Source: Rhodoferax sp. (GTDB taxonomy: Bacteria > Pseudomonadota > Gammaproteobacteria > Burkholderiales > Burkholderiaceae_C). Taken from it: a stretch of DNA of 8,572 bases. The notes below the pieces were generated by a model, which was not told where the DNA came from, did no database searches, and saw only the letters and a list, made by a program, of their open reading frames with translations. Both the position numbers and the translations under genes were made by a program. Shown in pieces: positions 1 to 7,315 of the stretch (position 1 is the stretch's first letter; each line of letters starts with the position of its first letter). Location: contig JAURGS010000102.1 in NCBI GenBank assembly GCA_030833685.1, forward strand, positions 1 to 8,572, written 5' to 3'.

Positions 1-63
1 CCGCACGTGAAGCAATGCCAATCCCGGCGAACATACCCCGCCCCTCGGCGGCAACCTGCATAG
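1..63. other. Left-edge segment that does not continue infB
   Basis: In the infB frame these bases read as an unremarkable peptide ending in TAG at 61-63. They do not give the Lys/Arg-rich linker that normally precedes the DEAEL-type helix of IF2. The other two + frames do not restore an infB-like reading either, so one simple frameshift does not explain it. On the - strand a frame is open from about base 115 to base 1 and could be the end of another protein, but it is too short to identify. I infer a breakpoint somewhere between bases 60 and 95. It could be a contig-end chimera or a real rearrangement. Confidence 0.5.
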
Positions 64-135
64 TCTGCGGATACAGTCCCACCGCCGACACCGGCAATTG
101 ACGAGGCCGAACTCAAGCGCCGCGAAGAAGACGCC

Positions 136-2553
136 TTGCGCCAAAGTGAGTTGATTCGCCGTCAGGAAGAAGAACTCAACCAGCGACGCCAGGAGCGCTT
201 AGCGCAAGAAGCGGCGGAGGCTGCAAAACGGGCAGCCGATGAAGCGGCTGCGCGCGCCGCGGCGCAAAAGCCCGCGCAGGACGCGCCAGCTGAGCCCAGC
301 GACGCACCAGCGCCCAAAAAGCCAACTGTGATCCGCAAGGCCGATGTGGCCGCAGCGGCTGCAGCCCTGGCCCAGGAGGAAAAAGACAAGGCCTTGGAGC
401 TTGCCAAACGCCGACGTGAAGCGGAGGCAGAGGCCGCTGCCATTCGCAAGATGATGTCGGGCCCGGCCAAAAAAGCGGCGCCCAAGAAAGAGGAGCCGCC
501 AGCAGACAGCACCAAGCCTGCCTTGAAAGGCACTTTGCACCGGCCTGCCAATGCGCCCAAGTCAGCGGGCACGGCTACACCGGCTGTCGGCGTGGGCGGC
601 AAGGAGATCAAATCAGCCAAGCTCTCGAGCAGCTGGGCGGGGGATCCCGCCAAGAAAAAAGCCATACCTTTGCGTGGCGACACAGGCGCAGGCACTGGCC
701 GTGGCGGCAACTGGCGCAGCGCGCCCAGGGCGCGCCGTGGCCAAAGCGATCGTGATCGCGATGCGCAGCAGGCTGCTGCCGCACCGGCTGAGTTCAAGGT
801 GATCGAGGTTCATGTGCCCGAGACGATCACCGTGGCCGAGCTGGCACACAAAATGTCAGTGAAAGCCTCTGAGGTGATCAAGGAGCTGATGAAGCTGGGT
901 CAGATGGTTACCATCAACCAGCCACTGGACCAGGATACCGCGATGATCGTGGTCGAAGAGATGGGCCACAAGGCGGTGATTGCTGCTTTGGACGATCCAG
1001 AAGCGTTCACCGATGATGAGGTGAACCAGCAGGAGGCAGTGTCGCTGCCCCGTGCGCCTGTGGTGACCATCATGGGGCACGTCGATCACGGCAAAACCTC
1101 ACTGCTCGATTACATCCGATCGACTCGCGTGGCTTCCGGCGAAGCTGGGGGCATCACGCAGCACATAGGCGCCTACCACGTGGAGACGGCCCGAGGCATG
1201 GTGTCTTTTCTGGACACGCCCGGCCACGAAGCCTTCACGGCGATGCGGGCGCGCGGATCTCAAGCCACTGATATCGTGATTTTGGTTGTGGCTGCGGACG
1301 ACGGCGTCATGCCGCAAACCAAGGAGGCGATCAAGCATGCCAAGGCAGCAGGGGTTCCCTTGGTTGTCGCGGTGAACAAGATCGACAAGCCCGATGCCAA
1401 CCCCGATCGTGTCAAGGGTGAACTGGTTGCCGAAGAGGTGATTCCAGAAGAGTTCGGTGGTAACTCGCCTTTTGTCAAGGTGTCTGCGAAAACTGGTGAG
1501 GGCATCGATGCCTTGCTCGAACAGGTGCTGCTGCAGGCGGAGGTGCTGGAATTGCGTGCTCCCGTCGACGCGATGGCAAAAGGCCTGGTGATCGAGGCCA
1601 AGCTCGACAAAGGTCGCGGTCCGGTGGCCACTGTGCTGGTGCAGTCGGGTACCCTGAAAACTGGTGATGTGGTTTTGGCAGGCCAAACCTACGGACGTGT
1701 GCGCGCCATGCTCGACGAAGATGGCAAATCCATCAAGTCGGCTGGCCCATCGATCCCGGTGGAGATTCAAGGTCTGACCGAGGTGCCCCAGGCTGGCGAC
1801 GAATTCATGGTTCTGAGCGACGAGCGCCGCGCCCGCGAGATCGCCACCTACCGTGCCGGCAAGTTCCGCAACACCAAGTTGGCTAAACAACAGGCGGCCA
1901 AGCTGGAGAACATGTTCAGCGACATGGCCGCTGGTGAAGTCAAGACGCTGCCTATCATTGTCAAGGCCGATGTTCAGGGCTCACAGGAGGCCCTGTCTCA
2001 GTCATTGATCAAGCTCTCCAACGACGAAATCAAAGTGCAGTTGGTGTATGCCGGCGTAGGTGGCATCAGTGAGTCTGATGTCAACCTTGCGATTGCAGCT
2101 AAGGCGGTCATCATTGGCTTTAACACCCGAGCCGATGCTGGTGCGCGCAAACTCGCTGAGACATCGGGCATCGATATTCGCTATTACGACATCATTTACG
2201 ACGCTGTTGATGACCTCAAGCTGGCCATGTCGGGCATGCTCACGCCTGACAAGAAAGAGGAAATCATTGGCACGGCAGAAATCCGCCAAATCTTCAAGGT
2301 GTCCAAGATCGGCTCGATTGCCGGCTGTATGGTCACCTCGGGTGTGGTGCGCAAGAGCGCGCGCCTTCGCCTGCTGCGCCAAAACACGGTTATCTATAGC
2401 GGCGAGCTCGAATCACTCAAGCGCTTCAAAGACGATGCCAAGGAAGTTCGTGAAGGTTTCGATTGCGGCTTGAATATCAAGAATTACAACGATATTCAAG
2501 AAGGTGATGTCCTCGAGTTCTACGAAATTCGGGAAATCGCGCGCACCTTGTAA
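136..2553 (+). CDS. infB: Translation initiation factor IF2, N-terminally truncated
   Basis: IF2 is the cytoplasmic GTPase that brings fMet-tRNA to the 30S subunit and promotes 50S joining. Numbering from the TTG at 136: residues 1-215 are an Ala/Glu/Lys-rich charged linker; about 219-290 is the second N-terminal domain; the G domain starts near 309 with G1 GHVDHGKT at 314-321, G3 DTPGH at 360-364 and G4 NKID at 414-417, followed by SAK; beta-barrel domain II, domain III and the fMet-tRNA-binding C-terminal domain follow. The C-terminus ends in the typical IREIARTL. The TTG is only the first permitted start after the TAG at 61. IF2-like reading continues upstream to about base 91, so this is probably not the true start. 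Burkholderiales IF2 is usually well over 900 residues, against 805 here, and the first IF2_N domain is absent. It is the first gene of the rbfA-truB-typA cluster. The identification is certain; the 5' end is not. Confidence 0.95.
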   Translation: MRQSELIRRQEEELNQRRQERLAQEAAEAAKRAADEAAARAAAQKPAQDAPAEPSDAPAPKKPTVIRKADVAAAAAALAQEEKDKALELAKRRREAEAEAAAIRKMMSGPAKKAAPKKEEPPADSTKPALKGTLHRPANAPKSAGTATPAVGVGGKEIKSAKLSSSWAGDPAKKKAIPLRGDTGAGTGRGGNWRSAPRARRGQSDRDRDAQQAAAAPAEFKVIEVHVPETITVAELAHKMSVKASEVIKELMKLGQMVTINQPLDQDTAMIVVEEMGHKAVIAALDDPEAFTDDEVNQQEAVSLPRAPVVTIMGHVDHGKTSLLDYIRSTRVASGEAGGITQHIGAYHVETARGMVSFLDTPGHEAFTAMRARGSQATDIVILVVAADDGVMPQTKEAIKHAKAAGVPLVVAVNKIDKPDANPDRVKGELVAEEVIPEEFGGNSPFVKVSAKTGEGIDALLEQVLLQAEVLELRAPVDAMAKGLVIEAKLDKGRGPVATVLVQSGTLKTGDVVLAGQTYGRVRAMLDEDGKSIKSAGPSIPVEIQGLTEVPQAGDEFMVLSDERRAREIATYRAGKFRNTKLAKQQAAKLENMFSDMAAGEVKTLPIIVKADVQGSQEALSQSLIKLSNDEIKVQLVYAGVGGISESDVNLAIAAKAVIIGFNTRADAGARKLAETSGIDIRYYDIIYDAVDDLKLAMSGMLTPDKKEEIIGTAEIRQIFKVSKIGSIAGCMVTSGVVRKSARLRLLRQNTVIYSGELESLKRFKDDAKEVREGFDCGLNIKNYNDIQEGDVLEFYEIREIARTL

Positions 2554-2560
2554 GTCCTTT

Positions 2561-2566
2561 GGAAAG
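2561..2566 (+). promoter_or_regulatory. Ribosome binding site of rbfA
   Basis: GGAAAG lies 5 nt before the GTG at 2572. No other ATG, GTG or TTG occurs in the rbfA frame between the infB stop (2551-2553) and this GTG, and the next in-frame ATG falls near the end of the protein. The site and the homology therefore fix GTG as the start. Confidence 0.5.
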
Positions 2567-2571
2567 TTTTT

Positions 2572-2940
2572 GTGCGCCGAAAGACTGCCAGCACGAACCG
2601 TGCGTTCAAAGTAGCCGATCAGATCCAGCGGGATCTGAGCGAGTTGATCGCTCGCGAGTTAAAAGACCCGCGTGTAGGGTTGGTCACGCTGCAAAGTGTT
2701 GAAGTCTCGCCAGACTACGCCCATGCCAAGGTTTATTTCAGTGTCCTGTCGGGCGATGTGCAGGCCTGTGCAGACGGACTGAATCAGGCTGCTGGTTTTT
2801 TGCGTACGGGCTTGTTCAAACGCTTGCACATTCATACCGTGCCGACCCTGCACTTCATTTATGACCAGACACCAGAGCGCGCGGCCGATATGAACGCCTT
2901 GATCGCGCGCGCTGTGGCCTCCCGGGCAAAGGACGACTGA
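2572..2940 (+). CDS. rbfA: 30S ribosome-binding factor RbfA
   Basis: RbfA is a small KH-type protein that binds immature 30S subunits near the 5' end of 16S rRNA and helps late maturation. In E. coli it is needed for growth in the cold. The 122 residues match the usual length. Family signatures are visible in order: FKVADQIQRDLSELI at 12-26, the KDPRVG turn at 31-36 followed by VTL, the strand EVSPDYAHAKVYFSVL at 44-59, GFLRTGLFKRL at 75-85, and PTLHFIYD at 91-98. The start is GTG with GGAAAG 5 nt upstream. It lies 18 nt after infB, in the same reading frame, and its TGA ends 2 nt before the truB ATG, which points to a shared transcript and possibly translational coupling. No promoter of its own is evident. 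Confidence 0.95.
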   Translation: MRRKTASTNRAFKVADQIQRDLSELIARELKDPRVGLVTLQSVEVSPDYAHAKVYFSVLSGDVQACADGLNQAAGFLRTGLFKRLHIHTVPTLHFIYDQTPERAADMNALIARAVASRAKDD

Positions 2941-2942
2941 AC

Positions 2943-3908
2943 ATGACGCCAGCGCCGCGTGCACGGGTTGCTCGGCGCCCCGTGCATGGGGTGCTGTTAC
3001 TGGACAAGCCGCTGGGCATGTCCAGTAACCACGCCTTGCAAAAGGCAAAGTGGTTGTTGCGTGCTGAGAAAGCAGGCCATACCGGCACGCTGGATCCATT
3101 GGCAACCGGCATCTTGCCAATTTGCTTCGGCGCCGCCACCAAATTCAGCCAGCTTCACCTGGACGCAGATAAAGCCTACGACGCACTGCTTCGCCTGGGC
3201 ACGACCACCACAACCGCTGACGCCGAAGGCTCTGTTGTGCAAACGCGCGATCTTCCTGAAGCCGACATTGACCTGCAGGCGCTGGCTGACCGTTTCACCG
3301 GGCGCATCGGGCAGATGCCTCCGATGTACAGCGCGCTTAAGAAAGATGGCAAAGCCTTGTATGACTACGCGCGCGCCGGTGAAGTCGTTGAGCGCGAAGT
3401 GCGACAGGTCGATGTCCACGCGCTGAAACTGCAGTGGGCTACGACGTCTGCCGACCACGCTGCACTGGAGGCACAGGTACGTTGCAGCAAGGGGACCTAC
3501 ATTCGAACCTTGGCGCAGGATATTGGTGAGGCGATGGGTTGCGGCGCTCACCTGGGTGCCTTGCGGCGCGTTGCCGCAGGATCCTTCCAGCTGGCGCAGT
3601 GCATCACCCTTCAGGCGTTGGAGTCCATGGCAGATTCGGACCGCGTGAATGCCCTCTTGCCGGTAGTGAGCCTCTTGCAGGACCTGGCCTCTATCCATCT
3701 GGATGAGCCCGAGTCGGCCCGATTTTTAAGCGGCCTGCCGCGGCGCGGCAGTTGGCCGGATACGCCGTTGCTATCGGTTTACGGACCTGGCGATGTTCTG
3801 CTGGGAACCGGTCGCGTTGAGGCCGGTCAGCTCCATCCTGTGCGTCTTTTGAATACCGATGAAATCCAGGAAATGACCCAGACATCAGTCAATGCGGTCA
3901 CAGCCTAA
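2943..3908 (+). CDS. truB: tRNA pseudouridine(55) synthase TruB
   Basis: TruB converts U55 in the T-loop of elongator tRNAs to pseudouridine and also acts as a tRNA folding chaperone in the cytoplasm. The 321 residues are close to the E. coli length of about 314. The catalytic-loop motif GHTGTLDPLATG spans 45-56, with the nucleophile Asp51. Tyr79 in KAYD, the QMPPMYSALKKDGK substrate-binding segment near 124-136, and Arg188 in CSKGTYIRTLA correspond to conserved active-site positions of the family. HLGALRR at 203-209 is also typical. The remainder is the TruB C-terminal extension, which is variable. The ATG is 2 nt after the rbfA stop, and AAAGGA at 2928-2933, inside the 3' end of rbfA, is a well-placed Shine-Dalgarno sequence, so its translation is probably linked to rbfA. 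All active-site residues I can check are intact. Confidence 0.96.
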   Translation: MTPAPRARVARRPVHGVLLLDKPLGMSSNHALQKAKWLLRAEKAGHTGTLDPLATGILPICFGAATKFSQLHLDADKAYDALLRLGTTTTTADAEGSVVQTRDLPEADIDLQALADRFTGRIGQMPPMYSALKKDGKALYDYARAGEVVEREVRQVDVHALKLQWATTSADHAALEAQVRCSKGTYIRTLAQDIGEAMGCGAHLGALRRVAAGSFQLAQCITLQALESMADSDRVNALLPVVSLLQDLASIHLDEPESARFLSGLPRRGSWPDTPLLSVYGPGDVLLGTGRVEAGQLHPVRLLNTDEIQEMTQTSVNAVTA

Positions 3909-3949
3909 ATGGATACTGTTTTTACCCCTGTACACCACGAAAGTGCATC

Positions 3950-5785
3950 ATGAGTTCCACCAAACCGATTCGTAATATCGCGATCATTGCCCACGTTGAC
4001 CATGGCAAAACCACCATGGTTGATCAGCTGCTGCGCCAGTCAGGCACGTTTGCCGAGCACGAGAAGCTGGTGGACACGGTGATGGACAACAACGCGATCG
4101 AGCGTGAGCGTGGCATCACGATTTTGGCCAAGAACTGTGCCGTGAGCTGGCAAGGCACGCACATCAATATCGTAGACACCCCCGGTCACGCCGACTTCGG
4201 CGGGGAAGTGGAGCGCGCTTTGTCCATGGTCGACGGTGTTTTGCTGTTGATTGATGCACAAGAGGGGCCAATGCCCCAGACCCGATTTGTGACAAAAAAA
4301 GCCCTGGCCTTGGGGCTCAAGCCAATCGTGGTGGTCAACAAAGTCGACAAACCCGGCAGCAATCCGGATAAGGTAATCAACGCAGCCTTCGACCTGTTTG
4401 ACAAGCTGGGTGCGACCGACGAGCAGCTTGATTTTCCAGTGGTTTACGCCTCTGGCATCAACGGCTGGTCGTCGCTGGCAGAAGGTGGGCAGGGTGAGCA
4501 GTGGGGCGCTGACATGTCGGCGCTTTTTGACACCATCCTCAAATACGTGCCAGCGCAAAGTGGTGATCGTCAAGCGCCATTGCAGTTGCAGATTTCGGCG
4601 CTGGACTATTCGACGTTTGTGGGTCGTATCGGTGTGGGGCGCATTAGCCAAGGCACTATTCGACCCATGATGGACGTGCTGGTCATGGAGGGCCCCGACG
4701 GAAAGGCCGTGAAAGGGCGAATCAATCAGGTGCTTACTTTTCAAGGGCTTGACCGTGTGCAGACGACCGAGGCAGGCCCGGGTGAAATTGTGCTGATCAA
4801 TGGAATCGAAGATATTGGCATTGGCGTGACTGTTACCGATCCGCTCAAGCCCGCACCGATGCCCATGTTGCGTGTGGATGAGCCAACGCTGATCATGAAT
4901 TTTTGTGTCAATACCAGTCCATTGGCTGGCCGTGAGGGCAAATATGTGACGAGCCGCCAGATCTGGGATCGCTTGCAAAGGGAACTGCAGCACAACGTTG
5001 CCCTGCGCGTTCGCGAAACAGGCGAGGAGGGCGTTTTTGAAGTGGCGGGCCGCGGAGAACTTCACCTGACGATCCTGCTGGAGAACATGCGTCGCGAGGG
5101 CTACGAGTTGGCTGTCTCTAAGCCGCGTGTGGTGTTTCAGGATATCAACGGTGTACGCCATGAGCCCATTGAAATGGTGACGGTGGACATTGAGGAGCAA
5201 CACCAGGGCGGCGTGATGCAGGCTTTGGGTGAGCGAAAAGCCGAGTTGGCCAATATGGAGCCGGATGGACGCGGACGTGTGCGCCTGGAATACCGCATTC
5301 CGGCGCGCGGACTGATTGGTTTTACCAACGAGTTTCTCAACCTGACCCGTGGCAGCGGCTTGATCGCCAACATCTTTGATTGCTACGAGCCACACAAAGG
5401 CGATATCGGCGGACGAAAAAATGGGGTTCTGATCTCTATGGACGACGGTGAAATCTTCACCTACGCCTTGGGCAAACTCGACGATCGGGGACGCATGTTT
5501 GTGCGGGCGAACGATCCGGTGTACGAAGGCATGATTGTTGGCATTCACAACCGCGACAATGACCTGGTGGTCAACGCCACGCGAACCAAACAGCTGACAA
5601 ACTTTCGCGTCAGCGGAAAAGAGGATGCGATCAAGGTGACGCCCCCGATCGACCTGACGCTGGAATATGGTGTGGAGTTCATTGAGGACGACGAGCTCGT
5701 CGAAATTACACCTAAGTCGGTGCGCCTGCGCAAACGCCATCTCAAAGAGCACGAGCGCAAGCGCGCCAGCCGTGAGACGGCATAA
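3950..5785 (+). CDS. typA: Ribosome-associated GTPase TypA/BipA
   Basis: TypA/BipA is an EF-G-like translational GTPase of the cytoplasm. It binds the 70S ribosome and supports 50S assembly and stress or low-temperature growth. The 611 residues are the usual full length. G1 is AHVDHGKT at 14-21, switch I contains RGITI at 54-58, G3 is DTPGH at 76-80 and G4 is NKVD at 130-133. Beta-barrel domain II follows to about 300, then the EF-G III-like and V-like domains (the latter near 400-480), and the BipA-specific C-terminal domain ending in a basic helix, RKRHLKEHERKR. The gene starts 41 nt after truB. That gap holds no convincing terminator, so cotranscription with infB-rbfA-truB is likely. The Shine-Dalgarno before the ATG is weak (GAAAG at 3939-3943). 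The ATG is chosen because the family N-terminus (xxIRNIAIIAHVDHG) begins just after it. Confidence 0.97.
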   Translation: MSSTKPIRNIAIIAHVDHGKTTMVDQLLRQSGTFAEHEKLVDTVMDNNAIERERGITILAKNCAVSWQGTHINIVDTPGHADFGGEVERALSMVDGVLLLIDAQEGPMPQTRFVTKKALALGLKPIVVVNKVDKPGSNPDKVINAAFDLFDKLGATDEQLDFPVVYASGINGWSSLAEGGQGEQWGADMSALFDTILKYVPAQSGDRQAPLQLQISALDYSTFVGRIGVGRISQGTIRPMMDVLVMEGPDGKAVKGRINQVLTFQGLDRVQTTEAGPGEIVLINGIEDIGIGVTVTDPLKPAPMPMLRVDEPTLIMNFCVNTSPLAGREGKYVTSRQIWDRLQRELQHNVALRVRETGEEGVFEVAGRGELHLTILLENMRREGYELAVSKPRVVFQDINGVRHEPIEMVTVDIEEQHQGGVMQALGERKAELANMEPDGRGRVRLEYRIPARGLIGFTNEFLNLTRGSGLIANIFDCYEPHKGDIGGRKNGVLISMDDGEIFTYALGKLDDRGRMFVRANDPVYEGMIVGIHNRDNDLVVNATRTKQLTNFRVSGKEDAIKVTPPIDLTLEYGVEFIEDDELVEITPKSVRLRKRHLKEHERKRASRETA

Positions 5786-5869
5786 GGGCGATTACGTCTT
5801 CTGGGCGCAAGCAGACATTTGCCTCAGGCTGCCCCCTGTAAAGCCACCCCATAACCATCTGACCGAGCA

Positions 5870-6745
5870 ATGCAACTCACCCACACGCGCGCTGTTTTGT
5901 TGATGGTTGTGGTGACCTTTCTGTGGTCGTTGGCGGGCTTGGTCACTCGTCACCTTGAACATGCGCAAAAGTTCGAAGTCACGTTCTGGCGCAGCCTGTT
6001 TACTTTTGCATGCCTTCTGCTGATTCTGCCCGCCTGGCAGGGCTTTGGCGTTTTCAGGCGCATGCGACATGCTGGTGCGGCACTATGGCTCTCAGGTTTG
6101 TGCTGGTCGGGCATGTTCACATTTTTTATGCTCGCTCTGATGTTGACCAGTGTGGCCAACGTCTTAGTGACCATGGCCCTGGCACCCCTGTTCACGGCGC
6201 TGGCTGCACGATTTTTGATCAACTATGCAGTGCCTTTGCGTACCTGGGTGGCGATCATGATTGCCGGGGGCGGCATTGTCTTCATGTACGGCAGTCAATT
6301 GGGCGAGGGCATCAGCATCGCAGGCACGCTGCTGGCACTGTGCATCCCGATGGCGGGTGCTGCAAACTGGACCGTCAGCCAGCATGCGCATAGCAAAGGC
6401 CAGAACATCGATATGGTGCCTGCGGTGTTGATCGGCGCGGGGCTGTCGGCGCTGCTGACTTTTCCGCTGGCGCTGCCTTTTCAGGCGTCTGGATTTGATC
6501 TGACGCTGCTGGCGGGCTTGGGCATTGTTCAGTTAGCCATACCCTGTGTTTTGGCCGTGCAATGCGCGCGCGTGCTCAAAGCCCCCGAGGTGGCCTTGCT
6601 CAGCATGCTGGAGGTTATTTTTGGGATCTTGCTGGTTTGGTGGGGCGCCTCAGAGGCCCCCCGCCTTGAGGTGCTCGTAGGCGGGGCCTTGGTGATCGGT
6701 GCCTTGCTCGCTAACGAAATGCTGGGCTGGCGGCTTCGTCGCTAG
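5870..6745 (+). CDS. DMT/EamA-family membrane exporter
   Basis: This is an inner-membrane protein of 291 residues, the normal size for a two-repeat EamA (DMT superfamily) transporter. Ten hydrophobic segments are visible, at roughly 8-25, 40-56, 69-90, 92-114, 124-141, 147-166, 183-204, 211-231, 240-259 and 264-282. Each half ends in the usual EamA pattern: first repeat around ALAPLFTALAARFL (103-116), second repeat around LLSMLEVIFGILLVWWG (243-259). Family members export amino acids, metabolites or drugs; nothing here indicates the substrate. Its ATG is 84 nt after typA. I found no clear promoter or strong terminator in that gap, so it may be read through from the translation operon or carry its own weak promoter. 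It converges on smpB with 30 nt between stop codons. The family assignment is strong; the function is unknown. Confidence 0.88.
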   Translation: MQLTHTRAVLLMVVVTFLWSLAGLVTRHLEHAQKFEVTFWRSLFTFACLLLILPAWQGFGVFRRMRHAGAALWLSGLCWSGMFTFFMLALMLTSVANVLVTMALAPLFTALAARFLINYAVPLRTWVAIMIAGGGIVFMYGSQLGEGISIAGTLLALCIPMAGAANWTVSQHAHSKGQNIDMVPAVLIGAGLSALLTFPLALPFQASGFDLTLLAGLGIVQLAIPCVLAVQCARVLKAPEVALLSMLEVIFGILLVWWGASEAPRLEVLVGGALVIGALLANEMLGWRLRR

Positions 6746-6782
6746 CGCTCGCAAAGCTCACTCATAGCAGCCATGCTAGCGA
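6739..6782. terminator. Weak inverted repeat over two convergent stop codons
   Basis: TCGCTAGC (6739-6746) can pair with GCTAGCGA (6775-6782) across a 28-nt loop. The TAG of the exporter lies in the left arm and the TAG of smpB (on -) in the right arm. A short TTTT follows on the + side at about 6790, but no U-tract follows on the - side. It might act as a modest bidirectional terminator. The long loop and short stem make this uncertain, and the repeat may be chance. Confidence 0.2.
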
Positions 6783-7252
6783 TTGCGGGTTTTCATGGCG
6801 CGCTCGACTTCACGTTTGCCTTCGCGGTCTTTGATGGTGTCGCGTTTGTCGTGTTCGGCTTTGCCCTTGGCTAATGCCACCTCACACTTGACTTTGCCGT
6901 TTTTCCAGTGCAGGTTCACTGGCACAAGCGTGTAGCCTTTTTGCTCTACTTTGCCAATCAGACGTTTGATCTCTTCTTTGTGCATCAGCAGCTTTCGCGT
7001 GCGTTGCTTGTCCGGACTGATGTGGGTCGAGGCTGTGCCCAAGGGCTGAATCTGAAGGCCGATTAAAAACAGTTCGCCGTTACGGATCACCACGTAACCG
7101 TCAGTGAGCTGTACTTTGCCCTCACGCAGCGACTTCACCTCCCAGCCTTCAAGCACCATGCCTGCTTCAAAGCGTTCTTCAAAAAAGTAATTGAACGCAG
7201 CTTTTTTGTTGTCCGCAACGCGGGCATTGGTGGGGGTTTTCTTCTTTTGCAT
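6776..7252 (-). CDS. smpB: SsrA-binding protein SmpB
   Basis: SmpB binds tmRNA (SsrA) and delivers it to stalled ribosomes in trans-translation. Its C-terminal tail occupies the empty mRNA channel. The 158 residues are typical. Visible signatures are NKKAAFNYFFEERFEAGMVL at 15-34, the tmRNA-binding EVKSLREGK at 38-46, DGYVVIRNGELFL at 51-63, the HISP..QRTRKLL region at 77-89, and the basic tail DKRDTIKDREGKREVERAMK near 135-154. The ATG is at 7250-7252 (as CAT on +). No Shine-Dalgarno is obvious before it, but the family N-terminus fits. It is divergent from ratA across 63 bp, a neighbourhood (smpB next to ratA-rnfH) found widely in Proteobacteria. It converges on the exporter gene. The tmRNA gene itself is not in this window. 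Confidence 0.96.
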   Translation of the reverse strand: MQKKKTPTNARVADNKKAAFNYFFEERFEAGMVLEGWEVKSLREGKVQLTDGYVVIRNGELFLIGLQIQPLGTASTHISPDKQRTRKLLMHKEEIKRLIGKVEQKGYTLVPVNLHWKNGKVKCEVALAKGKAEHDKRDTIKDREGKREVERAMKTRNR

Positions 7253-7268
7253 GGTCTGGCGCAGAGGT

Positions 7269-7295
7269 TTGTGAGTCGAGACGCCTGACTACAAT
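7269..7295 (+). promoter_or_regulatory. Probable sigma-70 promoter of ratA
   Basis: TACAAT at 7290-7295 matches five of six bases of the -10 consensus. A poor -35 candidate, TTGTGA, sits at 7269-7274 with a 15-bp spacer. Transcription would begin near 7302, leaving a leader of only about 14 nt before the ratA ATG at 7316, with no Shine-Dalgarno sequence in it. The placement in the 63-bp divergent gap supports a promoter here. I could not assign the opposing smpB promoter. Confidence 0.4.
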
Positions 7296-7315
7296 GCCTT
7301 GCGAGTCCCGATTCT

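Noticed and set aside
1..60. A possible DNA cytosine methyltransferase motif (FAGIG) on the - strand
   Set aside because: Five residues in a short open frame at the window edge are not enough, and the flanking residues do not fit the methyltransferase pattern.
162..797. A 211-codon Ala/Ser/Arg-rich open frame antisense to the infB linker
   Set aside because: It arises from the biased Ala/Lys/Glu codons of the linker on the other strand, and has no domain pattern.
1099..1890. A 263-codon open frame antisense to the infB G domain
   Set aside because: It is again in exact codon register with infB and is explained by avoidance of TTA, CTA and TCA codons; no recognisable protein.
2997..3698. A 233-codon open frame antisense to truB
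   Set aside because: It shares the truB codon register and is a codon-bias shadow; truB itself is full length with an intact active site.
3735..3751. A perfect 7-bp GC stem with a 3-nt loop (CTGCCGC/GCGGCAG) inside truB
   Set aside because: There is no U-tract on either strand, it lies in coding sequence, and it encodes a normal Gly-Leu-Pro-Arg-Arg stretch of the TruB C-terminal region. It is probably a chance effect of GC-rich codons.
4040..5752. A 570-codon open frame antisense to typA
   Set aside because: Its codons are in exact register with the typA codons, so antisense stops would need TTA, CTA or TCA codons in typA, which are rare in this GC-rich genome. The openness is explained by codon bias. 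The product is His-rich and resembles no family I know.
5786..5869. A terminator or promoter in the typA-exporter gap
   Set aside because: Only short stems such as GCAA/TTGC and poorly spaced hexamers were found; none is convincing.
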